Assembly (NCBI GenBank): GCA_028277665.1
Contig: JANQFU010000009.1
Span: 1-64,000, forward strand
Source: Alphaproteobacteria bacterium
GTDB taxonomy: Bacteria; Pseudomonadota; Alphaproteobacteria; Micavibrionales; Micavibrionaceae
DNA: 64,000 nucleotides
Direction: 5' to 3'
This document shows, piece by piece, positions 1-7,252 of this stretch (within the stretch, counting starts at the first letter, position 1; each line of letters opens with the position of its first letter). The notes below the pieces were generated by a model. That model had not been told where the DNA came from and did not search any database. It saw nothing but the letters and a program-made list of their open reading frames with translations. Made by a program: the position numbers and the translations under genes.

Positions 1-360
1 GGTTCTCGGCAGTCCACATCAGCAGCCCCTCCTTCATGGCTACCTACAAGTGAATCACAACCGATTCCTTTGAATCAACTTGTTTTCGGACGGACACTAA
101 AAAGAGAAAGAAATAAGATTGGAGGGAAAGGTGGGGATATCTTACATATTGAGGCAAAAGCGAATTATCTGCTCGATGATGAGTTTTCAGATCCGGCGAG
201 TGTGAGGGTATTATTAATTGGAACGTCGAGTTCTAAAACGTTGAATGAAACTGCGATTGGGAGGGCAACGCTGTATATCACAGAAGCTGGAAACAAACCG
301 TACTCTATTACGGGCGCGTGGATTACAAGTGTGACGGGCTCCATCTTTTCAGCACACTAG
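1..360 (+). CDS. Hypothetical protein, C-terminal fragment cut by window edge
   Basis: The frame is open from base 1 to a TAG at 358-360, so about 119 C-terminal residues are visible and the true start lies outside the window. A TTG at position 70 could be read as a start but has no clear ribosome-binding site, so I treat the gene as partial. The visible part is hydrophilic, begins with a Ser/Pro-rich stretch and contains alternating beta-like segments; no motif is recognisable. It converges with the membrane protein on the other strand and overlaps its end by 12 bases. Composition is more AT-rich than the metabolic genes downstream, which may indicate a more recent acquisition. Function unknown. 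Confidence 0.5.
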   Translation, partial: GSRQSTSAAPPSWLPTSESQPIPLNQLVFGRTLKRERNKIGGKGGDILHIEAKANYLLDDEFSDPASVRVLLIGTSSSKTLNETAIGRATLYITEAGNKPYSITGAWITSVTGSIFSAH

Positions 361-849
361 TGGGATAATGTTTTTGTATACAATTTCTTGAGCGGTTATG
401 GCTGGCCACAACACAGCAAGGCCACAGAATTTACACCCTGCAAGGGTCAGAATTAACCACAGAGATATGAGGACGGAAATGGCGATGATGGTGTTGCTTA
501 CCAGACCGCATTTCAGATTTTTTTTAAAATCTAAAAATATTTTTTTGTCACGAAAACGACGGGCGCATTCCCACCAGCCGACATAGACTATCGATATGCA
601 TAATAGCAAACAAAAGAAATAAAAATTGTATATCCAGCATGTATGTATCTGGATAGGCACGTTTTCCAGAGTTTGTGTTCGCGCATGGTCCAAAGGAAGG
701 GCAAATATCGGAAGGATAATAACTGAGAACAAAAGGCTCGTTGATTCAATTCTGGGGGAGGCTTCTTTTCTTATAGAGAGAATGACGATTGGAACAAGCA
801 AAAGATAAAGCCAGTACCATATATTCAAATATATCAACCAGATATTCAT
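349..849 (-). CDS. Hypothetical integral membrane protein
   Basis: A 166-residue product starting MNIWLIYLN. The open frame extends further upstream, but the upstream part overlaps the preceding gene and reads as basic non-membrane sequence, so I place the start at 849. At least four hydrophobic segments are visible (about residues 3-27, 37-55, 70-95 and 117-140), with a fifth weaker one at the C-terminus, and several Cys residues near the end. No family is recognised. It lies 28 bases downstream of the small membrane protein that is coupled to the YejA-like gene, so it may be the last gene of that transcript, although its AT-rich, Ile/Leu/Trp-rich composition differs from the genes before it. 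A membrane location is supported; any function is unknown. Confidence 0.5.
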   Translation of the reverse strand: MNIWLIYLNIWYWLYLLLVPIVILSIRKEASPRIESTSLLFSVIILPIFALPLDHARTQTLENVPIQIHTCWIYNFYFFCLLLCISIVYVGWWECARRFRDKKIFLDFKKNLKCGLVSNTIIAISVLISLWLILTLAGCKFCGLAVLWPAITAQEIVYKNIIPLVC

Positions 850-877
850 TGGGAAAAACTGTCGGTAAGGAAGGTTG

Positions 878-1069
878 TCAATGATTTTTGGGCTTTCTTC
901 TGTCTTTCGCGTATTCGTGAAGCGGGTAGCCGAGTTGCCACCGACGAACGAGGATATACGCGGCAAAGCCCCAGTCCACAAGCATAAAATAGGTTCCGTA
1001 TCGTGTCGCGGCCAGCGCGATGGCCGCGCCTGCAAAAAAAGAATACTGATTGATGATGTCGCCGATCAT
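878..1069 (-). CDS. Small two-helix membrane protein coupled to YejA-like gene
   Basis: A 63-residue protein whose ATG overlaps the stop codon of the upstream substrate-binding-protein gene in an ATGA arrangement (1066-1069), which argues for translational coupling and decides the start. The open frame continues upstream, but that part only mirrors the preceding gene in another frame. Residues about 8-24 and 26-42 are hydrophobic (FFAGAAIALAATRYG, then FMLVDWGFAAYILV), followed by a basic cytoplasmic-type tail ending KDRRKPKNH. It looks like an inner-membrane hairpin. No family is recognised. Its coupling to a periplasmic binding protein suggests, without proving, a related envelope role. Confidence 0.55.
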   Translation of the reverse strand: MIGDIINQYSFFAGAAIALAATRYGTYFMLVDWGFAAYILVRRWQLGYPLHEYAKDRRKPKNH

Positions 1070-2928
1070 GGCTTTGTCGGCTCCTGTTTTTGCTCCTGGT
1101 TCCGGTCCTGCTCCGGCCCCTTTTCCCACCATGTTTCGAGGACATAGCCGTAGATGGGTGTGGTGTCCGGGCGGGCGAGGGACGTCCGGGCGGCGGTCAG
1201 GCTTTTGCCGAGATAATCGAGCGGGACGAGATACCAGCCCCATGTCAGGATCCGGTCGAGCGCGCGGACATGCGCGATCAGGTCTGCGCGGTCCCGGGAA
1301 TCGGCGATTTGCAGGGCGATCGCGTCAACGGCCGGGTTGCAGATCCCTGCATAGTTCCAGCGTCCCGGCTGGTCTGCCGCCGCGCATCCGTAATAAAGAA
1401 TTTGTTCCGTTCCCGGGGAGAGGGTCGAGAGCCAGTAATGGAGCACGACATCGTAGTCGTAGCGGGTCAGGCGGGCCGTGAAGCCGGCACTGTCGAGTGT
1501 GCGGATCAGGGCGTGGATCCCGAGTTTTTTCAGGTTTCTTTGCCATGAGAGCGCGATTTTCTCATCATCCGGCGTGCCGACCAGAATTTCGAATGAGAAC
1601 GGTTTGCCGGTTTCTTTATGGCGGAGTGTGCCGTCCTGAATGTCCCAGCCGGCTTCTGTGAGGAGATCCCGCGCGCGGCGGAGATGATCGCGCATCAGGG
1701 CGCGCGTGCCGGTTTTGGGCGGGGTCCATGCCGGGCCGAAGACCTCCGGCGGGAGAGTTTCGCGGTACGGGGCGAGGATGGCGGTTTCCGCCCCGGACGG
1801 TGTGCCGTGCGCGGCGAGTTCCGCGTTCGGGTAGAAGCTGTCGACTTGCCGGGTCATGCCGGCCAGAAGGTTTTCATTGATCCATGAAAAATCGAGCGCG
1901 CGGGCGAGGGCCTCCCTGACCCGGATATCGTCGAACGGGGCGCGGCGCGTGTTGTAGATGAAGCCGCGGACCTTTTCCGGGCGTTTATGGGGGATGACGT
2001 CGCGGCGGACTTCGCCGGAGCGCATGGCCGGGAAATTGTAGCCCTGCGTCCAGTTCGAGAGGTCTGTCTCGTCGCGCAGATCGAGGTCTCCGGCCTTGAA
2101 GGCTTCGAAGGCGACGCTGTCGTCGCGGTACGTGTCGTAGACGATCCGCTCGAAATTATGATGGTTCCGGTTGACGAGAAGATTTTCCGCCCAGTAATCC
2201 GCAACGCGGCGATAGACGATTCGCCGGCCGGGCGAGATTTCCGAGATGTGATACGGGCCGCTTCCGGGCGGGATGTCGAGTGTTGTCGCGCTGAAATCCC
2301 GGCCGGACCACCAGGCTTTCGAGAGCACGGGCATCATGGCGATGATCATGACGCTTTCGCGGTCGTAGCCTGCGCCGAAGCGGAACAAGACAGACAGGGG
2401 GCCCGTCTTGCGCGTTTCTGTGACGAGGCCGTAGACCCGGCGCATATTCGGGCGGCCTTCGCGTTTGAAGGTTTCGAACGAGAACAGGACATCATCGGCG
2501 GTGATCGGCGTGCCGTCGTGAAAGCGGGCGGCGGGATTGATATGGATCTCGACGGCCGAGCGGTCTTCGGCGATCTCCGCGCGTTCGGCGATGAGGGGGT
2601 AGAGCGTGAACGGCTCGTCCCAGACGCGGCCCATCAGACGGTCGTAAAAATTGCTTAGCCCCGGTGCGGCACTGCCCTTCAGGGCGTACGGATTGAGCGT
2701 GTCGAAATTTCCGAAGGCCGCGAGGTGCAGCGTCCCGCCCTTGCGGGCTTGCGCCGATGCGTAGTCCAGCCGGACGGAATCCGGTCCGTATTTCGCTTCT
2801 CCGTGCATTGCCAGCCCGTAGACGGGCGACAGGTGCGGCGGCACCTGTCCGCTATCCGCGGAAGAGGGGAGCGACAAAAAGATGAGCAGGAGCGATGTGA
2901 CGCATAATCTAATCCACAAGCGTTGCAT
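1066..2928 (-). CDS. ABC transporter substrate-binding protein, family 5 (YejA-like)
   Basis: A 620-residue periplasmic oligopeptide-type solute-binding protein (SBP_bac_5 family), most like YejA, which feeds peptides or microcin C to the YejBEF importer. I start it at MQRLWIRLC because a typical signal peptide follows (hydrophobic core SLLLIFLSLP, cleavage near SSADS); the longer open frame upstream lies inside the kinase gene. Family-type features are a Tyr/Gly-rich N-terminal block (LDYASAQARKGG, NFDTLNPYALKG), IHINPAARFHDGTPITADDVLFSFETFK near residues 155-185, and a C-terminal half rich in Arg-Asp helices. Its start overlaps the end of the adenosine-kinase gene by 20 bases and its end overlaps the small membrane gene by 4. 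No permease or ATPase gene is nearby, so it is either an orphan binding protein or works with a transporter encoded elsewhere. Confidence 0.85.
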   Translation of the reverse strand: MQRLWIRLCVTSLLLIFLSLPSSADSGQVPPHLSPVYGLAMHGEAKYGPDSVRLDYASAQARKGGTLHLAAFGNFDTLNPYALKGSAAPGLSNFYDRLMGRVWDEPFTLYPLIAERAEIAEDRSAVEIHINPAARFHDGTPITADDVLFSFETFKREGRPNMRRVYGLVTETRKTGPLSVLFRFGAGYDRESVMIIAMMPVLSKAWWSGRDFSATTLDIPPGSGPYHISEISPGRRIVYRRVADYWAENLLVNRNHHNFERIVYDTYRDDSVAFEAFKAGDLDLRDETDLSNWTQGYNFPAMRSGEVRRDVIPHKRPEKVRGFIYNTRRAPFDDIRVREALARALDFSWINENLLAGMTRQVDSFYPNAELAAHGTPSGAETAILAPYRETLPPEVFGPAWTPPKTGTRALMRDHLRRARDLLTEAGWDIQDGTLRHKETGKPFSFEILVGTPDDEKIALSWQRNLKKLGIHALIRTLDSAGFTARLTRYDYDVVLHYWLSTLSPGTEQILYYGCAAADQPGRWNYAGICNPAVDAIALQIADSRDRADLIAHVRALDRILTWGWYLVPLDYLGKSLTAARTSLARPDTTPIYGYVLETWWEKGPEQDRNQEQKQEPTKP

Positions 2929-3904
2929 AGGAGATTTCCGGGCGGGGGCCGATATGGGAGATGATTTCGGCGGCGGCGCGGGCCCCGAGGCGTCCGCAGA
3001 CATCCGCCGGCATGTTCCGGGTATAGCCGAACAGGAATCCTGCGGCGAACTGGTCGCCGGCGCCGGTCGTGTCGACGACCCGGGCAACGGGCTCCGCCGG
3101 AATTTCATAGATTTGTTCGTTATGAACGATCACGGCGCCCTTTTCGCTGCGCGTCAGAACGGCGGTTTCGCAGGCTTTGGCGACAAGACGGACGGCAGCG
3201 TCAAAATCCCCGACCTTGAACAGGGATTTGATCTCGTCCTCATTTGCGAACAGAATATCGGTATGCCCGTGGACGAGGTTCAGGAAATCGGCGCGGTGCC
3301 GCTCGACGCAGAACGGATCGGAGAGCGTCAGAGAGACTTTGCGTCCGGCGTCATGGGCGATTTTTCCGGCTTCGCGGAAGGCGTCTTTTGCCGCCGGTTT
3401 GTCAAACAGATATCCTTCCAGATAGGTCACGCGGCCGGAGCCGATCAGGTCTTCGTCGATGTCGGCCGGGCAAAGCTCAACTGCGGCGCCGAGATAGGTA
3501 TTCATCGTGCGCTCTGCGTCCGGCGTGACGAGAATCAGGCAGCGGCCCGTTTTCGGCCCCAGGATGAGCGGTTGCGTCCGGTAAACCGTACCGTTGGTTC
3601 GCATATCATGCGTGAAGACCTGTCCGAGCTGGTCGTCGGCGACTTTGCCGATAAATCCGCCCTTGCCGCCGAAAGAGGCCAAACCGGCCAGCGTATTCGC
3701 GGCCGATCCGCCGGAGACCTCAGTTCCCTGTCCCATAAGGCCGTACAGTTCGACTGCGCGCCGTTCATCGATCAAATTCATTGTGCCGCGCTTCATGCCG
3801 GAGGCGGCCTCCTGTTCGGCGATAAAGGCGTCGTCGGTATGGGTGAGCACGTCAACAAGGGCATTGCCTACGCCGACAACGTCGAGTTCGGAAGAAATTG
3901 TCAT
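2909..3904 (-). CDS. PfkB-family carbohydrate kinase, adenosine kinase type
   Basis: A 331-residue PfkB/ribokinase-fold kinase. The start at MTISSELDVVGVGNALVDVL is preceded by an AAGGA ribosome-binding site about ten bases upstream. The substrate-binding GGSAANT motif lies at residues 65-71, and the anion-hole/catalytic motif DTTGAGD, with Asp284 as the likely base, at 278-284. GGSAANT and the N-terminal VVGVGNALVD pattern are typical of the alphaproteobacterial proteins annotated as adenosine kinase, which would phosphorylate adenosine to AMP with ATP in the cytoplasm. A ribokinase or fructokinase specificity cannot be excluded from sequence alone. The YejA-like gene starts within its last codons. 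It is divergent from the TetR-fold gene, with only 70 bases between the start codons, so the two promoters probably overlap. Confidence 0.8.
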   Translation of the reverse strand: MTISSELDVVGVGNALVDVLTHTDDAFIAEQEAASGMKRGTMNLIDERRAVELYGLMGQGTEVSGGSAANTLAGLASFGGKGGFIGKVADDQLGQVFTHDMRTNGTVYRTQPLILGPKTGRCLILVTPDAERTMNTYLGAAVELCPADIDEDLIGSGRVTYLEGYLFDKPAAKDAFREAGKIAHDAGRKVSLTLSDPFCVERHRADFLNLVHGHTDILFANEDEIKSLFKVGDFDAAVRLVAKACETAVLTRSEKGAVIVHNEQIYEIPAEPVARVVDTTGAGDQFAAGFLFGYTRNMPADVCGRLGARAAAEIISHIGPRPEISYATLVD

Positions 3905-3974
3905 TTTTATGAGGTCCTTTATAGTATGCAAAAACACAGATTATACTGTAACCCAATCCGCAGGAGAGGCAAAT

Positions 3975-4640
3975 ATGCCGGAGACGGAAAATATGCGGGA
4001 AGAAAAGAGCGATCCCCTGGAAGAGCGCATCCTGTTCGCCGCGCTGGACGAGGCAAGCGGGCGGTCGTGGCCGGAGATCCGCCTGACGGCCATAGCCGCG
4101 CGGGCGGAGGTCAGTATGTCTGTGCTGTATCGTTATATCGGAGGGAAGCATGATATTCCCGCGTTGCTCGACCGCCATATTGATTCGAAGCTTCTGGCGC
4201 AGCCGTTTTCGCTTGCCGACGATCTTTCTCCGCGCGACCGTCTGTTCGATCTTGTGATGGCGCGTTTTGATCTTCTGAACGAACACCGCGCGTCCGTATG
4301 CGCGCTTTATAAGGGGATTATGAAGGATCCGGCGCAGGTTCTTCTCGGCTTCCCGCATGTGACCCGCTCGATGGCGTGGCTTCTTGAGGCGGCGGGGTTG
4401 TCTCCGGAAGGGTGGCGCGGCGCGGCGCGGATGGCGGGGCTGAGCGCTCTTTACCTGCGTGTTTTGAAGGTCTGGATGTCGGATGACAGTCCGGACATGG
4501 CGGCGACAATGGCCGAGCTCGACCGGTGGCTCGCGCGGGCCGAAAATCTGGCAATCTCTTTCGGTTTTCCTGAAGAAGCCTGCGCGGGGCAAGGTTTTGA
4601 GATCACGCCTGACAAAATCCGCCGCGGCGATTTTGGATGA
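3975..4640 (+). CDS. TetR-fold protein with COQ9-like C-terminal half
   Basis: A 221-residue protein. The ATG at 3975 has an AGGAGAGG ribosome-binding site at 3962-3969. Residues about 18-65 form a TetR-type helix-turn-helix (ILFAALDEASG, LTAIAARAEVSMSVLYRYIGGK, DIPALLDRHID). The C-terminal part (YLRVLKVWMSDDSPDMAATM followed by ELDRWLARAEN) resembles the ligand domain of alphaproteobacterial COQ9/TetR-like proteins, which bind lipids and support ubiquinone synthesis in the better-studied members. It may therefore be a regulator, possibly of the divergent adenosine-kinase/YejA transcript, or a COQ9-type accessory protein. The TetR fold is clear; the choice between the two roles is inference. 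Confidence 0.7.
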   Translation: MPETENMREEKSDPLEERILFAALDEASGRSWPEIRLTAIAARAEVSMSVLYRYIGGKHDIPALLDRHIDSKLLAQPFSLADDLSPRDRLFDLVMARFDLLNEHRASVCALYKGIMKDPAQVLLGFPHVTRSMAWLLEAAGLSPEGWRGAARMAGLSALYLRVLKVWMSDDSPDMAATMAELDRWLARAENLAISFGFPEEACAGQGFEITPDKIRRGDFG

Positions 4641-4897
4641 GGCGGATCGGGGGATCGCATATGAAGAAGATAACCTCTCCCGGCGGGTGAGGGATATAAA
4701 ACAAATGAATCGTGAAGACGCAAAGACGCGAAGAGATTTTGCGAAAACTTCGCGCCTTCGTGCCTTCGAGATTCAAAAACGGTCTATACATCCCCACAGG
4801 GGTGAGGCTTTTTAAAAGTAACTTTTTATATGCGGTTTTCCTATGAGGCGGATTATCCCCGTATCTTTGGGTGGCTTTTTGAAGTACTATATGTCTC
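4641..4897. repeat. Intergenic palindromic repeat region, copy A of the GAAGACGCAAAGACGCGAAG family
   Basis: This gap holds no gene. Its core at about 4703-4787 is an inverted repeat: GAAGACGCAAAGACGCGAAG pairs with CTTCGCGCCTTCGTGCCTTC. A similar core (about 80 percent identical by eye over 75 bases) recurs at 25984-26057 between obg and waaA. Weak outer complementarity (CTCTCCCGGCGGGTGAGGG on the left, CCCACAGGGGTGAGG on the right) suggests a larger hairpin of roughly 200 bases. It may also end transcription of the upstream gene, but no textbook U-run terminator is visible. Confidence 0.6.
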
Positions 4898-5833
4898 ATG
4901 ATTATCGTTTTTGGCTCAATCAATATGGATATGCTCTACGGTGTCGACCGGCTGCCCCGGCCGGGAGAGACGCTGTTGGCCAAGCATTTTGAAATTACTC
5001 CCGGGGGAAAGGGCGCCAATCAGGCGCTTGCCGCGCTGCGCGCCGGCGCGAGAGCGGTGCTCGTTGGCCGGACGGGGGAGGATGCCTATTCCAAGCGTAT
5101 GCTCTCCGATTTGCGCCAGAGCGGCGTCATTACGTCCGGCGTGACATTTTCGGACAAACCGACCGGGACGGCGACGATTATTCTCGACGACCACGGCGAA
5201 AACCAGATTGTCGTTGCGCCGGGGGCTAACATGGATTCTGTGGCGGAGCAGGTGCCAGAAGAAATCCTGAACGACAAGGCGATGGTTCTGCTTCAGATGG
5301 AAGTCGATCCGGAGCAAAATTTAGAGCTTGCCGAAAAAGCCAAAAAATGCGGGGCGCGGGTGATGCTGAATCTCGCGCCGGTGACGACGATCCCCCGGCG
5401 TATGGTCGAACTCGTGGATGACCTCATCGTCAATCATGTCGAGGCCGAAGAAATCGCCGGGATCATGAAAATCCGCGTCGGGGATGACGCCATCCGGATC
5501 GCGCAGGCTCTTGCGCTTGAAGGCGGTTTGAATTGTATCGTGACGCTTGGCGGGAACGGGGCGGTCGCTGTGACAAAAGAAGGTCATGGGTGGCGCGTAC
5601 CCGGATATCCGCTTGATGAGGTGATCGATACCGCCGGGGCAGGGGATTGTTATTGCGGGACACTGGCCGCAGGCCTTAATGACGGCATGCCTTTGCATGA
5701 GGCCATGCAGCGGGCGGGTGTTGCGGCGTCTTTGGCCTGCCTGAAGAAAGGGTGCCAGACATCCTATGTTTATATGGGGGATGTTGAAAAGGCGCTGGAG
5801 AATGCTCCGGCGCCTGAGACGGTGTCTTTGTAA
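4898..5833 (+). CDS. rbsK: Ribokinase
   Basis: A 311-residue PfkB-family kinase expected to phosphorylate D-ribose to ribose 5-phosphate with ATP. It has the ribokinase signature GGKGANQ at residues 36-42 within FEITPGGKGANQALAALRAG, the GENQIVVAPGANM segment, and the catalytic DTAGAGD at 244-250. Length matches typical RbsK (about 305-310). It is a second PfkB enzyme close to the adenosine-kinase-type gene, but the two differ in substrate motif and share little sequence. No ribose transporter or rbs operon accompanies it, so it may salvage ribose from nucleosides together with its neighbour. The palindromic repeat region lies immediately upstream. Confidence 0.88.
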   Translation: MIIVFGSINMDMLYGVDRLPRPGETLLAKHFEITPGGKGANQALAALRAGARAVLVGRTGEDAYSKRMLSDLRQSGVITSGVTFSDKPTGTATIILDDHGENQIVVAPGANMDSVAEQVPEEILNDKAMVLLQMEVDPEQNLELAEKAKKCGARVMLNLAPVTTIPRRMVELVDDLIVNHVEAEEIAGIMKIRVGDDAIRIAQALALEGGLNCIVTLGGNGAVAVTKEGHGWRVPGYPLDEVIDTAGAGDCYCGTLAAGLNDGMPLHEAMQRAGVAASLACLKKGCQTSYVYMGDVEKALENAPAPETVSL

Positions 5834-5835
5834 AG

Positions 5836-5848
5836 TCCTGACCCTAAG
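5836..5848. repeat. Short repeated motif GTCCTGACCCTAA at convergent gene ends
   Basis: The motif lies just after the rbsK stop codon and contains the stop codon (TAG on the minus strand) of the small YjfB-like gene. Close copies occur at the right end of the inverted-repeat element near 30866-30879 and at the end of gloB (35900-35912). It looks like a remnant or end sequence of that element family. Confidence 0.4.
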
Positions 5849-6026
5849 TCTGAAGATCGACGATTCGGCCGCGGGATGCGGTACCGGCGTCCGCGATGCT
5901 TTCGGCCGCTTCGGCGATGATATTCGCGGCTTTCGCTTCCGCGTCAGCGTTTTGTTTGATTACGGACAGCCCGACGGCCTGACGGGTCATGGCGGCTTCG
6001 GCGGCGATTCCTGCTGGGATGTTCAT
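5844..6026 (-). CDS. Small YjfB-like putative motility protein
   Basis: A 60-residue protein beginning MNIPAGIAAEAAMTRQAVGL, with AAGAGGA as ribosome-binding site about eight bases upstream of the ATG. The layout, a short N-terminal helix with AVGLSVIKQNADAEAKAAN and then a second amphipathic helix, resembles the short YjfB family (PF14070, called putative motility protein; function poorly known). It is rich in Ala and lacks hydrophobic segments, so it is probably cytoplasmic or exported with flagellar parts. It lies 89 bases downstream of rodA in the same direction, but no flagellar gene is in the window, so any motility link is family knowledge only. Confidence 0.5.
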   Translation of the reverse strand: MNIPAGIAAEAAMTRQAVGLSVIKQNADAEAKAANIIAEAAESIADAGTASRGRIVDLQT

Positions 6027-6115
6027 CTGAAGATCCTCTTCATCTCATTCCGGTCACTCTATCATTTTACCGGATGTATCTTAACATTTTCTTTCTGTAT
6101 GGGAAGAGAGAAAAC

Positions 6116-7252
6116 TCACATTTTCGGGAGTTTCGCGTCCCGGTGAATATGTGCGGACATCATCAATCCAAAACCGACACATGCCGCGAGCATGGCCGTT
6201 CCTCCGTAAGAGACGAGCGGGAGCGGCGCGCCGACAACGGGGATGAGGCCCATGACCATTCCGATGTTGATGAAGACGTAAAGAGAAAAATTTACGCTCA
6301 ATCCCATCGTCAGAAAGCGTCCGAAGGCATGCCGGCATCGGAACGCGATCCATAATCCGTAGCCGAAAACCATCGCGAACAGCAGCAATAGAAACAGGCC
6401 GCCGAACAGGCCGAATTCTTCGGCCCAGAGCGTAAAGATAAAATCCGTCTGCTTTTCCGGCAAAAAGTTCAGGTGGCTTTGCGTGCCCTGCATGAAGCCT
6501 TTCCCTTCCAGCCCTCCTGACCCGAGTGCGATCTTCGATTGTGTGATGTGATATCCCGCACCGAGCGGATCGGATGAAGGATCCAGAAAGGTCAGGACCC
6601 TCTGCTTCTGATAGTCATGCAAAAAATGCCAGATTACGGGGAGGCTGAGCAGTCCGGCGGCGCCGACGGCGCCGAAGATCCAGAGGGAGACTCCGCCCAG
6701 AAGGAACATCGCACCGCCTGCCATGACCATCATCAGAGAGGTCCCGAGGTCCGGCTGAAGAAGGACGAGGCATACGGGTGCTGCAATGACGCATACAGGC
6801 ACGGCAAGAAATGAGAGGCGTTTGACGTCTTCCGGAGCGGCGGCATGAAACGCGCGTGCAAGTACCATGATCAAGGCGATTTTCATGAGTTCGGAAGGCT
6901 GGAGCTGGATAATCCCGAGATTGATCCAGCGCTGTGCGCCCATGCCGATATGTCCCATCACTTCAACGGCAATAAGGAGGAGCATTCCGGCGGCGTAGGC
7001 CGGCCAGGCCAGACGGTACCACCAGCGAATATCAATAAGGGCAATGCCGACGGCCAGACCAAGGCAAACAACAAACCGGACGATCTGCCGGTAGGCCCAG
7101 GGTTCGAAGCTTCCGTTTGCCGCGGAATACAGAGCGGTAAATCCGACACAGGCGATTGCGAAAACGAGCGCGAGCAGCCCGAGATTGAGCCGCTGAAGCT
7201 TGGATTTCAGGGAGAGATCGGCCGTATGCAGACGCAGAGAATCGAGACTCAT
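6116..7252 (-). CDS. rodA: Rod shape-determining glycosyltransferase RodA
   Basis: A 378-residue SEDS-family protein of the inner membrane that polymerises lipid II into glycan strands for side-wall growth with its partner PBP2. About ten hydrophobic segments are visible. Family motifs include the GAQRWINLG segment, LLQPDLGTSLMMV, the loop region FLDPSSDPLGAGYHITQSKIALGSGG..GKGFMQGTQSHLNFLPEKQTDFIF, and the terminal PLVSYGGTAMLAACVGFGL. The acidic residue of the SEDS catalytic loop is probably the Asp in FLPEKQTDF. Length fits RodA (about 370) rather than FtsW. Its start codon overlaps the end of mrdA by four bases, indicating co-translation. It is the last recognised mre/mrd gene in the operon. 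Confidence 0.93.
   Translation of the reverse strand: MSLDSLRLHTADLSLKSKLQRLNLGLLALVFAIACVGFTALYSAANGSFEPWAYRQIVRFVVCLGLAVGIALIDIRWWYRLAWPAYAAGMLLLIAVEVMGHIGMGAQRWINLGIIQLQPSELMKIALIMVLARAFHAAAPEDVKRLSFLAVPVCVIAAPVCLVLLQPDLGTSLMMVMAGGAMFLLGGVSLWIFGAVGAAGLLSLPVIWHFLHDYQKQRVLTFLDPSSDPLGAGYHITQSKIALGSGGLEGKGFMQGTQSHLNFLPEKQTDFIFTLWAEEFGLFGGLFLLLLFAMVFGYGLWIAFRCRHAFGRFLTMGLSVNFSLYVFINIGMVMGLIPVVGAPLPLVSYGGTAMLAACVGFGLMMSAHIHRDAKLPKM

Noticed and set aside
2882-4153. Plus-strand open frame of 423 codons
   Set aside because: It lies opposite the adenosine-kinase-type gene and runs through the TetR-fold gene start in another frame; composition is that of an antisense shadow.
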